Positions 1-12,824 of a DNA stretch of 64,000 bases are shown here, one piece after another. Source of the DNA: Hofstenia miamia (Eukaryota > Xenacoelomorpha > Acoela > Hofsteniidae); contig CABFPE010000342.1 of NCBI GenBank assembly GCA_900660155.1, positions 671,939 through 735,938 of the forward strand. The letters run 5' to 3'. Position 1 is the first letter of the stretch. Each line of letters begins with the position of its first letter. The notes beneath the pieces were generated by a model, which was not told where the DNA came from, ran no database searches, and saw only the letters and a list, made by a program, of their open reading frames with translations. The translations under genes were made by a program, and so were the position numbers.

Positions 1-1480
1 AAGTCTGAAAAACAGATGGTGAATAAAACAATCAAAATAATAGCAGAAAAGGAGATGCAGACATTTCAGATACCAGAAATTAAAGAAGAAGAGTATCAAC
101 ATTTAAATGGAAAAGAAAAAGAAGAGTTAATAAGAATTCTGAACAAGCACAACAAAATATTTAATTTTGGCGAAATTAGTGTGGGAAAGGCAATTGGAGA
201 AATGCATAAGATAATTACCACAATGGATGAGCTGATCAGGTTACCCTGTAGAAGAGTACCAGAGAACTTGAAAGAAAATTACAACATGATTCTAAATGAA
301 TTAATTGATAATAAAGTTATAAGGCCAAGTGAAAGTCCTTATGCATCACCAACAGTATTTGTGAAGCAGGGTGATAAATATAGATTGTGCATAGACTTTA
401 GAAAGTTGAATGATGTGACGAAGAAAGATGCCTATCCTTTACCAAGGATAGATGACATGATTTATGAGGCAACAAAAAATAGATATTTTACCTGTATCAA
501 TCTATGAAAAGCTTATTGGCAGGTGCCAATGGAACTGAAGGACATTGAAAAGACAGCGTTTATAACGCCATATGGCTTATTTGAATGGATGTACATGGCT
601 TTCAGACTCTGTAATGCACTGGCGACATTCCAACAATATGTAACAAAAGTACTCAAACAAGATAAGAAGAAAATGGAGGAAGGAATGTGCGTGTATATAG
701 ATGATATACTGGTTGCAAGTAATACAATAGAAGAACACTTAGAGAAGCTAGATAGAACACTGACAATTTTGTATAATGCGGGATTACATGTCAATGGGAA
801 AAAATGTGAAATCTTAAAAACTGAAGTGGTGTTTCTAGGAAGAAAGATACAACAAGGTCAAATTAAAATGAAAAATAATGCAAAAGAGATGATTCTCAAT
901 ATTAAAAGTCCATCACTAAATACACCTGATTATCAAGAAGAATTTATTTTGGATTGCGACGCAAGTAATGTAGCAATAGGGGCATGTTTGGGTCAGATGA
1001 AAAATGGGAGAGAAGTCCCAATCCAATTCTTTATCTGCTGATTGAAGGCCAGTGAAGAGAATTATGGTTCAACAAAATTAGAAATGCTGGCATTAGTAGA
1101 AAGCATAAAGAAATTTAGATACTTTCTAATCAGACAGAAATTTAAAGTACAGACTGACAATATTAGTCTGGCGTGGCTGAAAAAATTTTCAGGCAATAAA
1201 TCGTCAATTGTATCATGTTGGATAGAGTACTTAAACGAGTTTAGATTTACGATAGAGCATAGAAAGGGTACCCTACACAAAAACGCTGATTTTTGGACTG
1301 AATTCGATTTTTTACCCCATAATGAATATAAAGAGTTACCCAAAATTAATGCATATTAAAAAGGTCAGGCGATAATGCCTATTGTAATAAAGGAGGAGAT
1401 TGAAGAAAGTGAAATTGTTCAAAAACAAAAAATGGATATGATAATTGCTGAAATAAGAGAAAAGCTGACAAACCATGTGT
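1..1480 (+). mobile_element. Ty3/gypsy LTR retrotransposon, partial pol (fossil)
   Basis: This is the 3' half of a gypsy-type pol region, cut off by the left window edge. It carries reverse transcriptase from about 230 to 890, with the YASPTVFVKQ, LCIDFRKLND and YIDDIL segments, followed by RNase H from about 930 to 1340 with the DCDASN start and a later TDN segment. No convincing integrase follows, so the 3' part of pol seems lost before about 1480. The copy is broken, with only a few breaks, so it is younger than the other gypsy fossils here. An LTR-like region about 270 bp downstream (1750-2470) is in the right place to be its 3' LTR. The family call rests on standard gypsy RT/RNase H motifs. 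Confidence 0.9.
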
Positions 1481-1749
1481 GGCCAAGTTGAGAAAAATAG
1501 AGGAAAGAACTAAGACTGAACTTTGAAATAAATATTAATTGTACAACACATGATTATGATTAGTTAATTATTTGTAAAATTATAATGCAGTAGTTTTTCA
1601 TATTAATTAATTTGGCAGTGTATTTGACAAAAGGTGAAAGACCAAAGTCGCAAATGCTAATTAATGCTGACATGTGTAATCAGCAGATGAAGGATAATCA
1701 GAGAATTGAAAATTGTCAACAACTTAGATTAACAGGTGTTAGCCAAGTA

Positions 1750-2470
1750 TTTGAATGTTTATTATTTGCAGGTATAAAAGTAGTGTAATTTATTATTTTG
1801 GTGATGATGTTAATTCATTGGATTTACTTTGCTTTTCTTTGTCAGGTTATTTCATTAATTGTCATGGAAAGCTAAACGTTCAAGCACTAGGGTATTTGAG
1901 ATGGTGGTCCACAACTTCATTTAATGGGAGCTTTATAATGGCTTAGCGCCAACATTAATTTGTTCACCATTCAAATGGCTGTGCAGCTGGTAGCTGGTGC
2001 TTACCCAATGTGCTCTTAAGTTAAGTATAAGGATAGGGGTTTTTATATGTATTAGCTTTCCTATCGTTCCTTGTTCATATTATTACATTATGATCTTTCA
2101 GTTAGCCCTCATAGGAAATTACAGAACTAGTTTGTATTATCTTGTATTGATTTCATTACTTGTAATTACAAGCAGACTGAAGTACCAACGACTTTCCCTT
2201 TTTGTTATGACTGCATTGGTTGTTCACATGTACTTTAGGTTAACATGTATTTATTTATATGTAAGGATATTACATGTAAGGAAGTATAACAGGCTAATGC
2301 ATCCTGGTTGCAAATTCCACTTATATTACAACTTTGTTGATAACAAGAACAATCAATGCACTAAATTAATAAGCTATCACACACTGTCACTATCGTATCC
2401 TCACACACTATTTCACTGCACTGAGTCACTGGNTGGAGTTAATCATTATATTGTAATTCTTTGATTCCTC
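1750..2470 (+). repeat. LTR-like region, probable 3' LTR of the gypsy fossil
   Basis: This stretch resembles 41750-42480 by eye: both have a gaaagctaaac block, a taggt/aagtataagg...gcttttcctac block and an ACATGTACTT-type block in the same order. It lies downstream of the plus-strand gypsy pol, so 3' LTR is the simplest reading. Exact ends are not resolved. Long open frames across it look fortuitous. Confidence 0.45.
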
Positions 2471-2822
2471 TTTGTGCTTTGCTTCAGGTCAGGTGTCTGA
2501 CCCTGTACTTTGTACCATCTATCTCTGGTATTGTATCTAAAAAATTTACTAATTGGACGATATTATCTTAATTAATAAGCAACTCAAAGTTAGAATGAAA
2601 GAAGAGAGATGGAAAGTTGGAATCTGTCACCTACCATACTATTCAAGGAGGGAAAAATGTTATAGCAGGTCCTAAATTAAGTTAAGCTTTATTAGTTAGA
2701 AGGTTGTCAAGATTCTACAATATACATATATATTTCCAATCAGTTTCAATTGATAAATCATCGTCAGTGTACAAATGCGTGGGATTTCATTTACAATTAC
2801 TACATTAAATGATGTTGAAATN
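2433..2822. other. Possible patched segment between two single n bases
   Basis: Single n bases stand at 2433 and 2822. Elsewhere in this window (22891 and 23601) an n pair marks an inserted contig. The segment has no recognisable coding content. I see no duplicated flank here, so a misplaced insert is not proven. Confidence 0.4.
2690..2795 (-). mobile_element. Possible Penelope-like element 3' tail
   Basis: Read on the minus strand, this stretch has a 'gatgatttatcaattgaaac' block followed by ATATATATG, close to the 3' tail of the Penelope-like element at 15713-16810 (there 'gatgacaac...ttgaaacatgttg' and then a TA run). Only the tail is present. Weak evidence from one short motif. Confidence 0.3.
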
Positions 2823-3324
2823 TATATATATATATAGGCAAAATTTATGTGGGCCCAGTAATCTATGCCAGACCAAGACCAACCTAGTGAATAAGTGCTC
2901 CATAGCTTTAGGATGACTCAACATGATCAACATGACATGCACAACACTGTGGTATTCCATGGTAGGCTTTGCTTTTGTTTTTTTCAATACTTTGAACCTC
3001 CAGATCCTCCTGTTTCTGCCACATGATATTCAGTAAATTTCTATTGTGGCTCTGCATCTTGAACTGTCTTCATTTCATAGAAAATAAAATTTGAGACATT
3101 TTTATGTGTTACCTCAACCCGTACAGTTTTATTGCAATGCACATAAATAAAACATTTCTATTCAAGAAAAATTTTAACTTTCTCAACCAGATGCATTTGT
3201 GCTGTGATTGTAGATTTTAGGAAGTCATTTATTTTATCTCTTACAATTTTCCTATGATTAGCCATATATGGTATTGAAACTAGTCCTGGTCTGATCTTAA
3301 TTTTTCTCATCATACATCAAGAAA
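2823..3324. other. No gene seen
   Basis: AT-rich sequence between the n base and the LINE. I see no open frame of note, no RNA gene and no terminal repeats. It may include the decayed 5' region of the LINE that starts near 3325. Confidence 0.5.
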
Positions 3325-5420
3325 TTGAATACTGTCTCAGATATTGTAAATTACGTACATTTAAATTCTCAGAATCTAAGCATTAAAAGTTTTGAATATA
3401 GGGAATTCATTTCAAACTCTAAGAATGATTTAGCTATTTCTGAAACTTGGTTAAATAACAATGATCTCAATAGCACATGGTCTGTTAATGACACTTATGC
3501 ACTATTTAGATGAGATAGATTATTGAACAACACAATAGGAAAATCCTAAGTTGGAGGGGTTATTATTTTTAATTCCAAAATCTTTCAAACCCAAAATAAC
3601 CAAAGATAGTAATAATGAATCACCCTTTGATAGTCTATGGGTTGAAACTAATAATCCAATCAAAAAGTCAGGATTTAAATAGCAATTATTAAATGCATCT
3701 TATATTACTGCCCTCAAAAGAAATTTGCTAATTATTTTATTCAACAGCTAGAAAATGAATTATCAATTGCCTGTTCTGAAAATAAAGACTTAGTATTTTT
3801 TGGAGATATAAATTATTTTAATGCTAATGACAAATGTAAAATGGATCTGTTTTTGAACACATTTAATATAAAATTGGCCAATAAAGAATTGCGTACTAGA
3901 ATCATATCAATGAGTAGTACAGTAATTAAATACCTCATATTAGTTGACAACATTGCACACTATGAGTAGGCATACACCACTTCTGACTGCCATTCTCTGA
4001 TCACTGTTTTACTTCTATTAATTTTGTAAGTCTCTTTCAGCCTCAAAAATACAATTAAATGGATTAAACCTCGTGAAAAGTGTATTGAAAGTATTGATAA
4101 TTTTAAATCATCCCTCTCATCAGAAAATTGGTTTCCTGTATATTCTGCAACAAATTTAAATGAAATGCTAGAAAAAATCTTAGAAATTTTTTAGTTTTAT
4201 CTCAATAGATTTTGCCTGAAAAGAATATAATGATTAAATCCAGTACAAAATCCAAAGCAAGCAATGGTACTCTGAATAAACCTTGGATAACAGACAATTG
4301 CATAGCATTGATCCATGAATAGAACAAAGCTTATAAACATTTAATGATTTATTGAAACAGCAAGAAATGCAATGAATTGCGTAGGGCATTCAATGAATTC
4401 ACCAAAAAAGAATATGCACGTTTTCCCAATGCAAAGTCAAAATGGAAGCTCATACATGAAATAACAAATTATAAGAGACCTAAAGCAAACTCTATTGATG
4501 TGATAAAAGACCAGCAATCTTACTGACAATTTAGAAACATCTACTGTATTTAATAATACCTTTATTAACCTAGGAAGATACAAAGCCCTGTACTTAAGTA
4601 CAAAAACGCTTCCAAAATTTTTACACCTACATTTTCTTTCCAGTTATGAAATTATTAAATCAATCCCTAAAACCAACAAATCCAGTGGTCCCTTAAGCAT
4701 TCCCCCAAGGGCTCTTAAAATTATTGTAGAAGTCATTGCAATCCCTTAAATTTTTATCATTAATGAATCCATAAAGGGTAATTACTTTCCAGATAAGCTT
4801 AAACTTCCTCACTTTACTCTGATTTTAAAGAAACATGATCCATCCACTGCCACTGCCAATCTCAATTACTTCTCCATTAAGTAAAATAATCAAATAACAG
4901 AAGATTTAAATAAATATAACTTATCAAACATGCAATTTGGATTTGGCAAAAATTCTCAACAAATGAAGCATTACTAAATCCTACTGAAAATAGAGAGCAT
5001 CACTTAATTCTAAAAAATTTTCTTGTAATAGTAAGCAATTGATAACTAGTTACCTCAATCAAAGTTTCCAGAGAGTTAAATTAAATAATATTTTTTCAGA
5101 ATGAGTACTGGTTTACAACAAGGAAACTCAAGGAATGATTGTAGGTCCTCTTTTTTTTAGTATTTATGTAAATGACATGCAGTCAATAAATAATTTTGCA
5201 ATTATTCACTGAAATGCAGATTTTTATAAGGCCTTATTGAAACATGAAAGAGACCTAAAAAAAGAATATGCATTTATACTAAAAATAATATATGACAAAT
5301 TACCAGGTATTAATATAAATAAAAGTGGAAAACTACTATTAAGCATATTGCTGAAAGAAGAGATTGCCAAAGAAGAAATTGTTATTAAGCATAATCTAGA
5401 TTAGTTTTTGAGAATCTATA
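3325..5420 (+). mobile_element. LINE (jockey/CR1-like), decayed
   Basis: A non-LTR retrotransposon on the plus strand. The apurinic-type endonuclease starts at about 3325 (NLSIKSFEYREFI, then AISETWLNNND) and continues past a GGVIIF segment near 3555 and DSLWVET near 3630. An NPWITDNC segment near 4280 and a KWKLIHEITN segment near 4440 precede the RT. RT pieces include SLKLPHFTLILKK...DPSTAT at about 4795-4855, QFGFGKNSQQ near 4935, and FSIYVNDMQSIN near 5160. The reading frame changes many times and carries many stops, so this is an old copy. No poly(A) end or target duplication was identified. Jockey, CR1 and related clades are hard to separate from these fragments. Confidence 0.85.
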
Positions 5421-7596
5421 CATAAATGGAATTTCTTCCATTGTCCCCCAAATGCTGTAGAAGATGAATGTTGGCTTGCAAATGGGTGAATGATGTCATT
5501 TTCAGATAATTCTTTTTTTTACTTTGAAGATTAACTCTTTCATATTCTCAGGAACTCTTCTTACTTGTCATCAAATTGATTAATTGTGATATATTATTAG
5601 TTGTGTTCCTAACTGATCACTTTTCCTATACTTATTTCCTTAAAATTAATTTTTTATGATATTTCATTAATATTTTTTACAATTGATTGAGCTGGTTTTT
5701 GTTCAATTGAGGATAATTCTTATTATTTTCAATGGAATTCAGTTCTCTTGACCTCTTTTGTAATAACCATAATTGGTTGTGTATTTTAGTCATTATGGAC
5801 ATAGCCTTAACTATGATTTTTTTACTTTTCATGGTAATTACCTTTCTGTTGCATTCACTATAAGGATCTTTACAATGCCTTTCCAGATGTTACTCTAGAT
5901 AAGATTATATTCCCTTTAGAATATAGTTTTTTTTGAGCATATAGCATTGCCAGAAAGCAAACATTTTTACTAGTCTTCAGCTCCTCTCATAGTGCCAAAA
6001 TAGGTAGTCTTAATTTCTTTTCCCTAGCATTCAGATCCACTCACAACTCTGCAATAAAAGATTTATGTCTTATGTGCAATTGTGCTTTTGTACTAGTGAA
6101 CTCCATGGTATATTTCTGGGCATGTGCTCACTGTTTTCATTTCCCAGTTGATGGACCCCATAGAGACTCTCCAATAGGTTTGTCAGTATGTATAATCAGT
6201 GGCATTTTCCAATGGTAATGTTCTAGTTTGATGTTTACCTTGAGTTAGAATTCCATATTTCCAATATTTCTTTTTGATTCACTTCTATTCTTTTTTCATT
6301 TGCAATAATTGTATTTCATTGGAAATCCACAATGCAAGAATACTTTTTAAAGAAATCATTGCCTAATATCAATTCATATGTTAATGTTCTCAATTTAGTC
6401 TTCATTCACTATGAAATCTTACAAAAATTATTGGCTTTTCATTGAAATCAGAATATCTATTAGTTTTCCTTTGGTATCCAAGTAGTCACCTGAGGCATTG
6501 ATTAATTGTATACATTGCATTTGCAAATCATTTCATGTATATTCAAAATTGATATTGCTGCACCAGTATCTATCATTGCTTTAATCAGAAAACTGTTGAT
6601 GTGCACATCAATTAGGTTATTTATTAATATTTCAAATAATAGTAGAATGTTATCTTGCCATTTATGTTTTTTATTTATTCATTGGATTTCTATGTGTATC
6701 ATCTCAAGTCTCAGTTGGGACTTTATTAACTTGCACTCAAATTGTTTTTTGAGTAGTGTTATCTTGATCTGCAATCTTCTTTCAGGTTCTCAGAGTTCTT
6801 CAATATCCACTGATGTCATTGACTCTGCTGGTGATGGTTGGGTTAGTTGTGATGTGAGTGCTGTCTCCTCTGGTGACTGTGTCACTGGTTTAGGGGTTGA
6901 TAATACAGGGGAGCCCCCATTGTTGCATCTAGCTGGTACTGATATAGGGCGTTTTCTATCTATATTTTAAATATGGGGGCTTCTGTTTTTTGGTTTCAAA
7001 GGTTTCTGCTTTATGTATTTACTATTTTGCTTCCCTTTGGCAGTGGTGGTGCTTCTGTTGCTTTGATAATGTCTGGTGTACTTAGAGATTTCTAATTTTA
7101 TTTATCAAGGAATACAGAAATATCCTTACAGTTGCATTTCATACAACTAGAGAATCTTTACATTTACTCTCTGTTGCCCTGTATGACATTTTGCTATTAG
7201 ATGATTATGATAATGCCTTTCTATTCAAATTTCAATTGACTAGAGAGCCTTTCCATTTACCCTCTGCTGTCACTAATTTTCTTGAGGAATGTTTCTGCCC
7301 ATTGATTTCCTTTGTAATCATATAACTTGTTTTGGTCAATTCTTCATGAGCATGTCACAGTTGCCTTTTGAAATCCTGTACTATCATCATTTAGCACATA
7401 ATTGATCTTAAATGACTATTCTTGACAGTAGCTGTTCAACAACCCATATACATCAGCAATACATTTACCCAAAATGGTTAGTTCCCAATTGTATATATCT
7501 GAATATATCTAACATATACACTAGAGTCATACAAAGTACTTGCTGTAATCTGTTAAGGGCATTGTCTTTCTCACAAAGATGTTGATCACTCAATCA

Positions 7597-8277
7597 AAAG
7601 ATTACAAAGCCCAACTGATTCTAGCAAATTTTTTATCAACCACTGCAACATTGAAAATGAACTTGTTAAACCTGTTTTATGGACTGATGAGGCTCATTTC
7701 TATTCATATGGTTGTGTTTATACTCACAGCTGTGTCATCTGTGTAGGAACTAACCCAAATGCAAAGGTAACATCACCTCTTCATCTACTAAAGGTAATGG
7801 TTTGGACTGGTTTTACTGGAACTCATGTTTAACCACCATTTTTCTTTGAGGGAATTGTTACTGGGGACTATTACCTAACTGTACTTTGTCATCATGTCAT
7901 TTCATATCTGAGAAGACATCAACTGTTGAGAAAGGTGACCTTTCAACAAGATGGAGCTCCTCCTCATATCAAAGGCTGCATCAGGGACTTTCTAACCCAG
8001 CATTTTGTTGAAAGAATCATCAGTTGCTATTTTGACTCTCATTGACCTCTATATTCCCAGATCTAAAATTTGCTGATGAGCTGCTGTGGAGTTGCCAAAA
8101 TACCATTCTTCAAATGGAAGCAGTGAAGACACAAAGAGGTCATATTGAACATATTCTATGACATTTTATTTGCCACATTTCATACTTTCATATAGGATTT
8201 CTTGTATAATATATTTATATTCAGTATTTTGATTCTGAGATATTAATATCCTGCCTGACTTTGTAGCCACCCTGTAT
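7597..8277 (+). mobile_element. Mariner-like transposase remnant (Tc1/mariner, IS630 group)
   Basis: The plus frame from 7597 encodes the C-terminal catalytic part of a Tc1/mariner transposase of the type common in arthropod genomes. Visible are WTDEAHF (first catalytic Asp, about 7683), VMVWTGFTGTH, PPFFFEG, FQQDGAPPH (second Asp, about 7948) and CIRDFLTQHFVERI. The third acidic position and the DFWLWGYLK segment are degraded or deleted, and RGHIEHIL near 8140 marks the normal C-terminus. There are in-frame stops at about 7831 and 8045. The 3' end 'agccaccctgta' at about 8265-8276 looks like the usual mariner terminal repeat, directly followed by a TA run. It lies inside the minus-strand gypsy fossil. 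The N-terminal DNA-binding half and the left terminal repeat were not found. Confidence 0.88.
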
Positions 8278-8299
8278 ATATATATATATATATATATAT
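8275..8299. repeat. (TA)n microsatellite
   Basis: Pure TA run directly abutting the mariner 3' terminus, consistent with insertion at a TA target that later expanded or was already a TA array. Confidence 0.95.
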
Positions 8300-8930
8300 C
8301 ATGCTCATTTTCATCCTATTGTAATTGTTCAAATGTGATTCCAATGGATTTTCTTGTGACATTAATTGTATTGTTGATTTGTGCACTTAATTCTTCTGCA
8401 GGAGCTCTTCACATTTTTGTGCTACATGGTGAATTCTTAATTGGTCTAATATTTTCTTCCCTTTTCTCAATTACATGACGTTGATTCAGTGAGATTGTCT
8501 ATCAATTTCAAGAGTGGTTCATTATCAATGATGTCGCCAATACTTTTTTGCTAGCTCTTGTTTTTCTATCAAGAGTTCCTCTATGTGTTTCTGTTGATTC
8601 TGAGATGTTTTTTAAAAACAGTTAATTTTTTCAATCACCTTCTCCATTTTATTCATTGATTTAGAGGTGCTTATCACTTTATTCAATTTCTTCAGTTTGT
8701 AAATCCTAACTTGAGTGAACTTTCTATTCTTGGTATGATTTTCATGCATCTTTTTATTTTGTCCATTTATTTTAAGTAACTGGAAATTTCATTATTTTCT
8801 TAAATTCAATGTTGATTTGATCTGGATAGATTCTTCTTTTCATTGGTTAAGTTTAACTTTTGATCTAAAGGGTGAACTTTAAAGCTTTTCATTCTTTCAT
8901 TTCTTGACATGCTTATGCAAAATATTTGAC

Positions 8931-9506
8931 TAAATTCCTAAAAACTTTCCTTTTCTTTTTATACTTAAAATAATTCTTCAGTATGTACTGAGTTTTATCT
9001 ATGAATTTATTTTGAAAATCTTAAGTTTTGTAGATTTTTTCTTCAGGGGGATTGCATTTCAGGTTATAGAATTTTTAAGGTTACAAAAATTTGTAAATTA
9101 TTGATGCTAATGAAACTCTGTGGTGTTCACCATGTGGTATAATTACTTCCTTTTCTGTGGTGATTTAAATTGATTTTCTAATGCATTTTATGCATCACCT
9201 GTGCCAATTTTTTTAAAATCATTAGAATTGTTTGCAATGTTGGCCATGTGGTATCATTACCACTGTAATTTAAAGGCTCTTGATTTACTTATGCAGCAAT
9301 GAATCTCCAAGTTGGTCACCATATGGTGTCTAGTTAGACTTTTATATCAAGTTTTGCATATAAAAAGTTGTACTAAATAGCTTAAGTTCACTGATGCATA
9401 GTGTGACATCATCCCAAAATGCTTAAATATTAATAATTTGTAAAACTAAATTTTTATTAACTAAGAATTGTAAGAAACAAAATTAATTTGTTAAACCTTT
9501 GATGAA
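8931..9506 (-). other. AT-rich leader of the minus-strand gypsy fossil (tentative)
   Basis: Three spaced motifs read on the minus strand as 'atggtgaccaac', 'catggccaac' and 'catggtgaacacc' (about 9320, 9243 and 9127). They resemble 'acatggcaaccacc' just inside the LTR-like copy at 48360 and 'acatggtgaatatggcag' at 32660. They may be decayed leader or primer-binding sequence. No gene seen. Confidence 0.25.
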
Positions 9507-11520
9507 TAGGTGGGGACAATACAAGTTTAGTTTTTAAGTGTGCAAGCTACTCATTTTCATAAAAAGTTATGAATAGGTTGGTTTATAATTGAAATTTGAA
9601 TTGAATAAACCTAGTTCATGTGCTTGGAAATGCACAAAAACTTTTGAAACAAACAGAGAGAAAAAAACAAGTAAGGAAAAAGTAAGGAAAGTCAGTTAAT
9701 AAATAGCTTTCTATATATTTTATGCTTGAAAATTGAATAGTTTATTTTTAAATATTTCTTAAACTATATTATGTATTTTGCTTATTACAAGTTTATTCAT
9801 TTATTGAATTACTCTTTTACAAGTATTACATTTTTCCTTTATATCATGATTTAGCAATCCAACTAGAATCAAGCTTCAGCTACCATATCTTATTTTATAA
9901 TTACTGCATTATTTAAGCTTTAACATTTTCAATGATAATGAATAATAATATCTTTCCATCAAATTTCCAGCATCACAATTGATGTTGCTGACTAAGCCAT
10001 CACTCATTCTAAGTTAAATTGTAGGAGTATTAATTGCTTTCACTATTATCATCTCTTGCATATAACAAACTTAGGAAAAATACATATTAAAGCAAATTCA
10101 AAACTATATCTAACAGTAGTAATTCTTAGTGTGAATAGTGATGTGAACTCAGTGAATGAATAAATGATTATTCTGTATCTTTCATGAATTGTACTTCAAT
10201 ACTCTTTTAACATTGGCAATCAAAGTTGTTACTAAAATGTAAGATCTTTTGTTTGATATTTCACTATTTAGCTAAATAAGAAAATTCATGCTTTTACTTA
10301 AACTGCTAATATATTTCTGTTAAATTAGTAAATGCTCATTTACTGAGTAGAAAACTATGAGCTTAAACTGTTATCAGCCCAAACCAAAAGACTTTATGAA
10401 AATATTATCTTTCTTTACTAAATTAGGGCAACAGTAAATATCCTAACTTACACTACAAAAGTGTTGTCTGATTTACAAACAACTCTTATCATAAAATGCA
10501 ATAAATAATAAAACCATTAACAGAATAATTGGCATAACAAATTTAAACAAATGCAATTAACTGTAGTAATGAAATATATGGAGTTAATTACTAAGGAACC
10601 AACTGATGATGAGGTTACACTAAAATACATCATCAACAACAACTCTGTAATGGAGTTATCATTCTGCTTCCTCTTCTAGCACAGTCACCATTTTATGAAA
10701 CATGTTGCCACAGAAGACAAGGAACAGAACATAAATAAATAAATTTTGATTAATATTGGCAAGTGAGCCTAGAACTGTGCTGCAATAACCTAATGCTAAC
10801 AATCTCATAATGGTTAAACAATGCTCTTTCACTTACTGTCCTGTCAATAGAACAGAGCTCCATTAATACCTAAAGTTCTAAGAGGCACAGAAGCCATTTC
10901 ACAATGTTTTTTACAGCATGAAACCATTACATAACAACCACCACATTGAAAATTTGCAGCTTCCTGAAATTCTTTAATTTAATTACTTACCTTTTACAAT
11001 ATTGTCCTCTCATAACTAACAATTAATATGATGGTTGAAAAATACATGCAAAGCAAATTTAACATTTGCAAAAACTCCTAACCATCAATTTTCACCTAAG
11101 TATTGGCTAAACATCTAAAGCCTAGTTGCCAATATCATCTCACAACACTGGGAATAATGCTTATAAAAATCCCAGCCATCTGACAAATTTAAGCTTGCAT
11201 TTAAACTTAATAATAACAATTGTTATAAGTATGATGCATAGATATATATTATTGTAACTAATGTAATAATAAATTCACAAGTGCTAATAAAGTTACAGTG
11301 ACAATTAACCTTATTTCTCCTTCCTATGCTTCTTAAGAGTTTTTAAATTTTGATGTAGGCATCACTTTTGCTTCAGGGTTTGCAGCACACAATTATATTT
11401 GCTGATTTTTCAAATACAATTTGAAATTCACCTGAACAAGTGTGATTATGTGTTAATGGTTCAGTTCTGTTGCCAAAAGTTCTGCAGGGACACAAACTAG
11501 TATCTTTTTGTCCCCACCTA
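9507..11520. mobile_element. Candidate non-coding DNA transposon with 13-bp terminal inverted repeats
   Basis: The left end reads taggtggggacaa (9507-9519) and the right end ttgtccccaccta (11508-11520): a perfect 13-bp inverted repeat, with weaker similarity continuing inwards (aagtttag / gatactag). If the outermost TA on each side is the target duplication, a Tc1/mariner-like element of about 2.0 kb fits; the 8-bp flanks do not match, which argues against hAT. The interior is very AT-rich and shows no transposase, so this would be a non-autonomous or gutted element. G-runs are rare here, so chance pairing is less likely, but the call rests on the ends alone. Confidence 0.5.
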
Positions 11521-12182
11521 GACATCAGTTGCTTATCAAGCCAAATTTAAAATTTAAAATTTAATATTTAAAAATAAATATTAGTCCACCTGAATAGTTA
11601 GAAATATAAAATGATTAACATTTTGAGGGAGATATCAAAATATAAATACTTTTGCAATTTCAAAGAATTTATTCAAATTACATACAAATATTTTTAACAT
11701 ATATGGGCTAAGATGCTGTGAATAATTTTATAAATATATGTATGCAATACATATAGAAATAGGAAAAATGTGCAGCATGTAAGAATATTCATTTAAGATG
11801 TTTTTCTAATACCTTAGCTGCATATCCTTGCATATCTTAAAGATAGAGTAGTCAAGAATATTTGTGATATAGCTAAAATTGTTATAATCATTTGATGTGC
11901 TGCAGTTTTCAACTTGGAAATATTGAATAATTTGCAAAAAGATTCAATAACCTTTGAATTCTTTGTGAATGTCTTAATACTAAAATGTTTGTGTATTAAA
12001 TGAATTTAATATATTTGTTTGATTATAATAATTTATCTTGTGTAGCTCTATCAATTTCTAAAATTTCTAACTAAACTAAAATTTTCACTAATAAAGATCT
12101 CAAAATTTATATCCCATATAAACCAGAAAGATGTTTGCTACATGCTTTTTTCCTAGTAATAAACTTGAAAGTTAAAACAAAA

Positions 12183-12183
<1 letters not shown>

Positions 12184-12218
<35 letters not shown>
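12184..12218. repeat. (TA)n microsatellite
   Basis: Uninterrupted TA run of about 35 bp. Confidence 0.95.
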
Positions 12219-12219
<1 letters not shown>

Positions 12220-12824
12220 CAAAAGACATTTTTATATGACAGTTATATCTGAATCAGCATGCCAACCTTAGTTGGGGCAAAAGCCAAAATTGTTCTATAT
12301 AGTAATTAAAAAAGAAATAGATATCATATCAACCTTAGCCAGAATGAACATCAAAATTTTTGACATATCTAATTTTGTTTTCAAGTTATGAATTTTTTTG
12401 TATCTTAGTGAGTCTTGCTACTGTACATTGTGAGAAATCAAAAAATTTTGGGCCTAGCCCAAGTTTTTATATTTAATGAGAACTTTATATAAAATGAATT
12501 GTTTTGTTGCCATTCAGCAGTAAGCTTTTAGTGACATCATATTCATTTTTGAGACACATATGGCCTTAGCTCAATGTGACATGTGTCCCTTAAATGCTAC
12601 TTGCTTCAATCAGCATCTTCAGCTCTGTCAAGAAATACTGAAATTGTTCTAAGCTTAAATGAACATCATGTATAAGTACTTTGAATATTTTGTCTTTATT
12701 ATATGTGTGGTTGTCAATTTAAAATGTGACTTAAACAGTAATCAAGATCTCTAAATGTCCACAGATGTACAGTAATACATATCTCTGTGACTAAAAATGG
12801 TTTTCATTGACCTGGAATACAATC

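Larger units (their letters stand above)
5430..8930 (-). mobile_element. Ty3/gypsy LTR retrotransposon, gag and protease (fossil)
   Basis: On the minus strand a gag-like region begins near 8910. It has a charged, probably coiled-coil stretch around 8500-8700 (KMEKVIEKIN, HIEELLIEKQELAKK). Further on, near 6560-6610, is a retroviral-type aspartic protease with its AMIDTGAAISIL active site, and near 6350 a LTYELILGNDFF segment typical of the protease C-terminal half. Sequence down to about 5430 probably belongs to the start of pol. It is interrupted by a plus-strand mariner (7597-8277). The element is heavily broken and old; neither LTR was defined. Confidence 0.75.

Noticed and set aside
1755-2464. 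Two plus-strand frames (63 and 155 codons) that look hydrophobic, like membrane proteins.
   Set aside because: They lie in a repeated LTR-like region and show no conserved motifs; hydrophobicity reflects T-rich sequence.
6506-6970. A 154-codon plus-strand frame ending in a Ser/Gly/Asp-rich stretch.
   Set aside because: It is the antisense shadow of the minus-strand gypsy protease and gag region.
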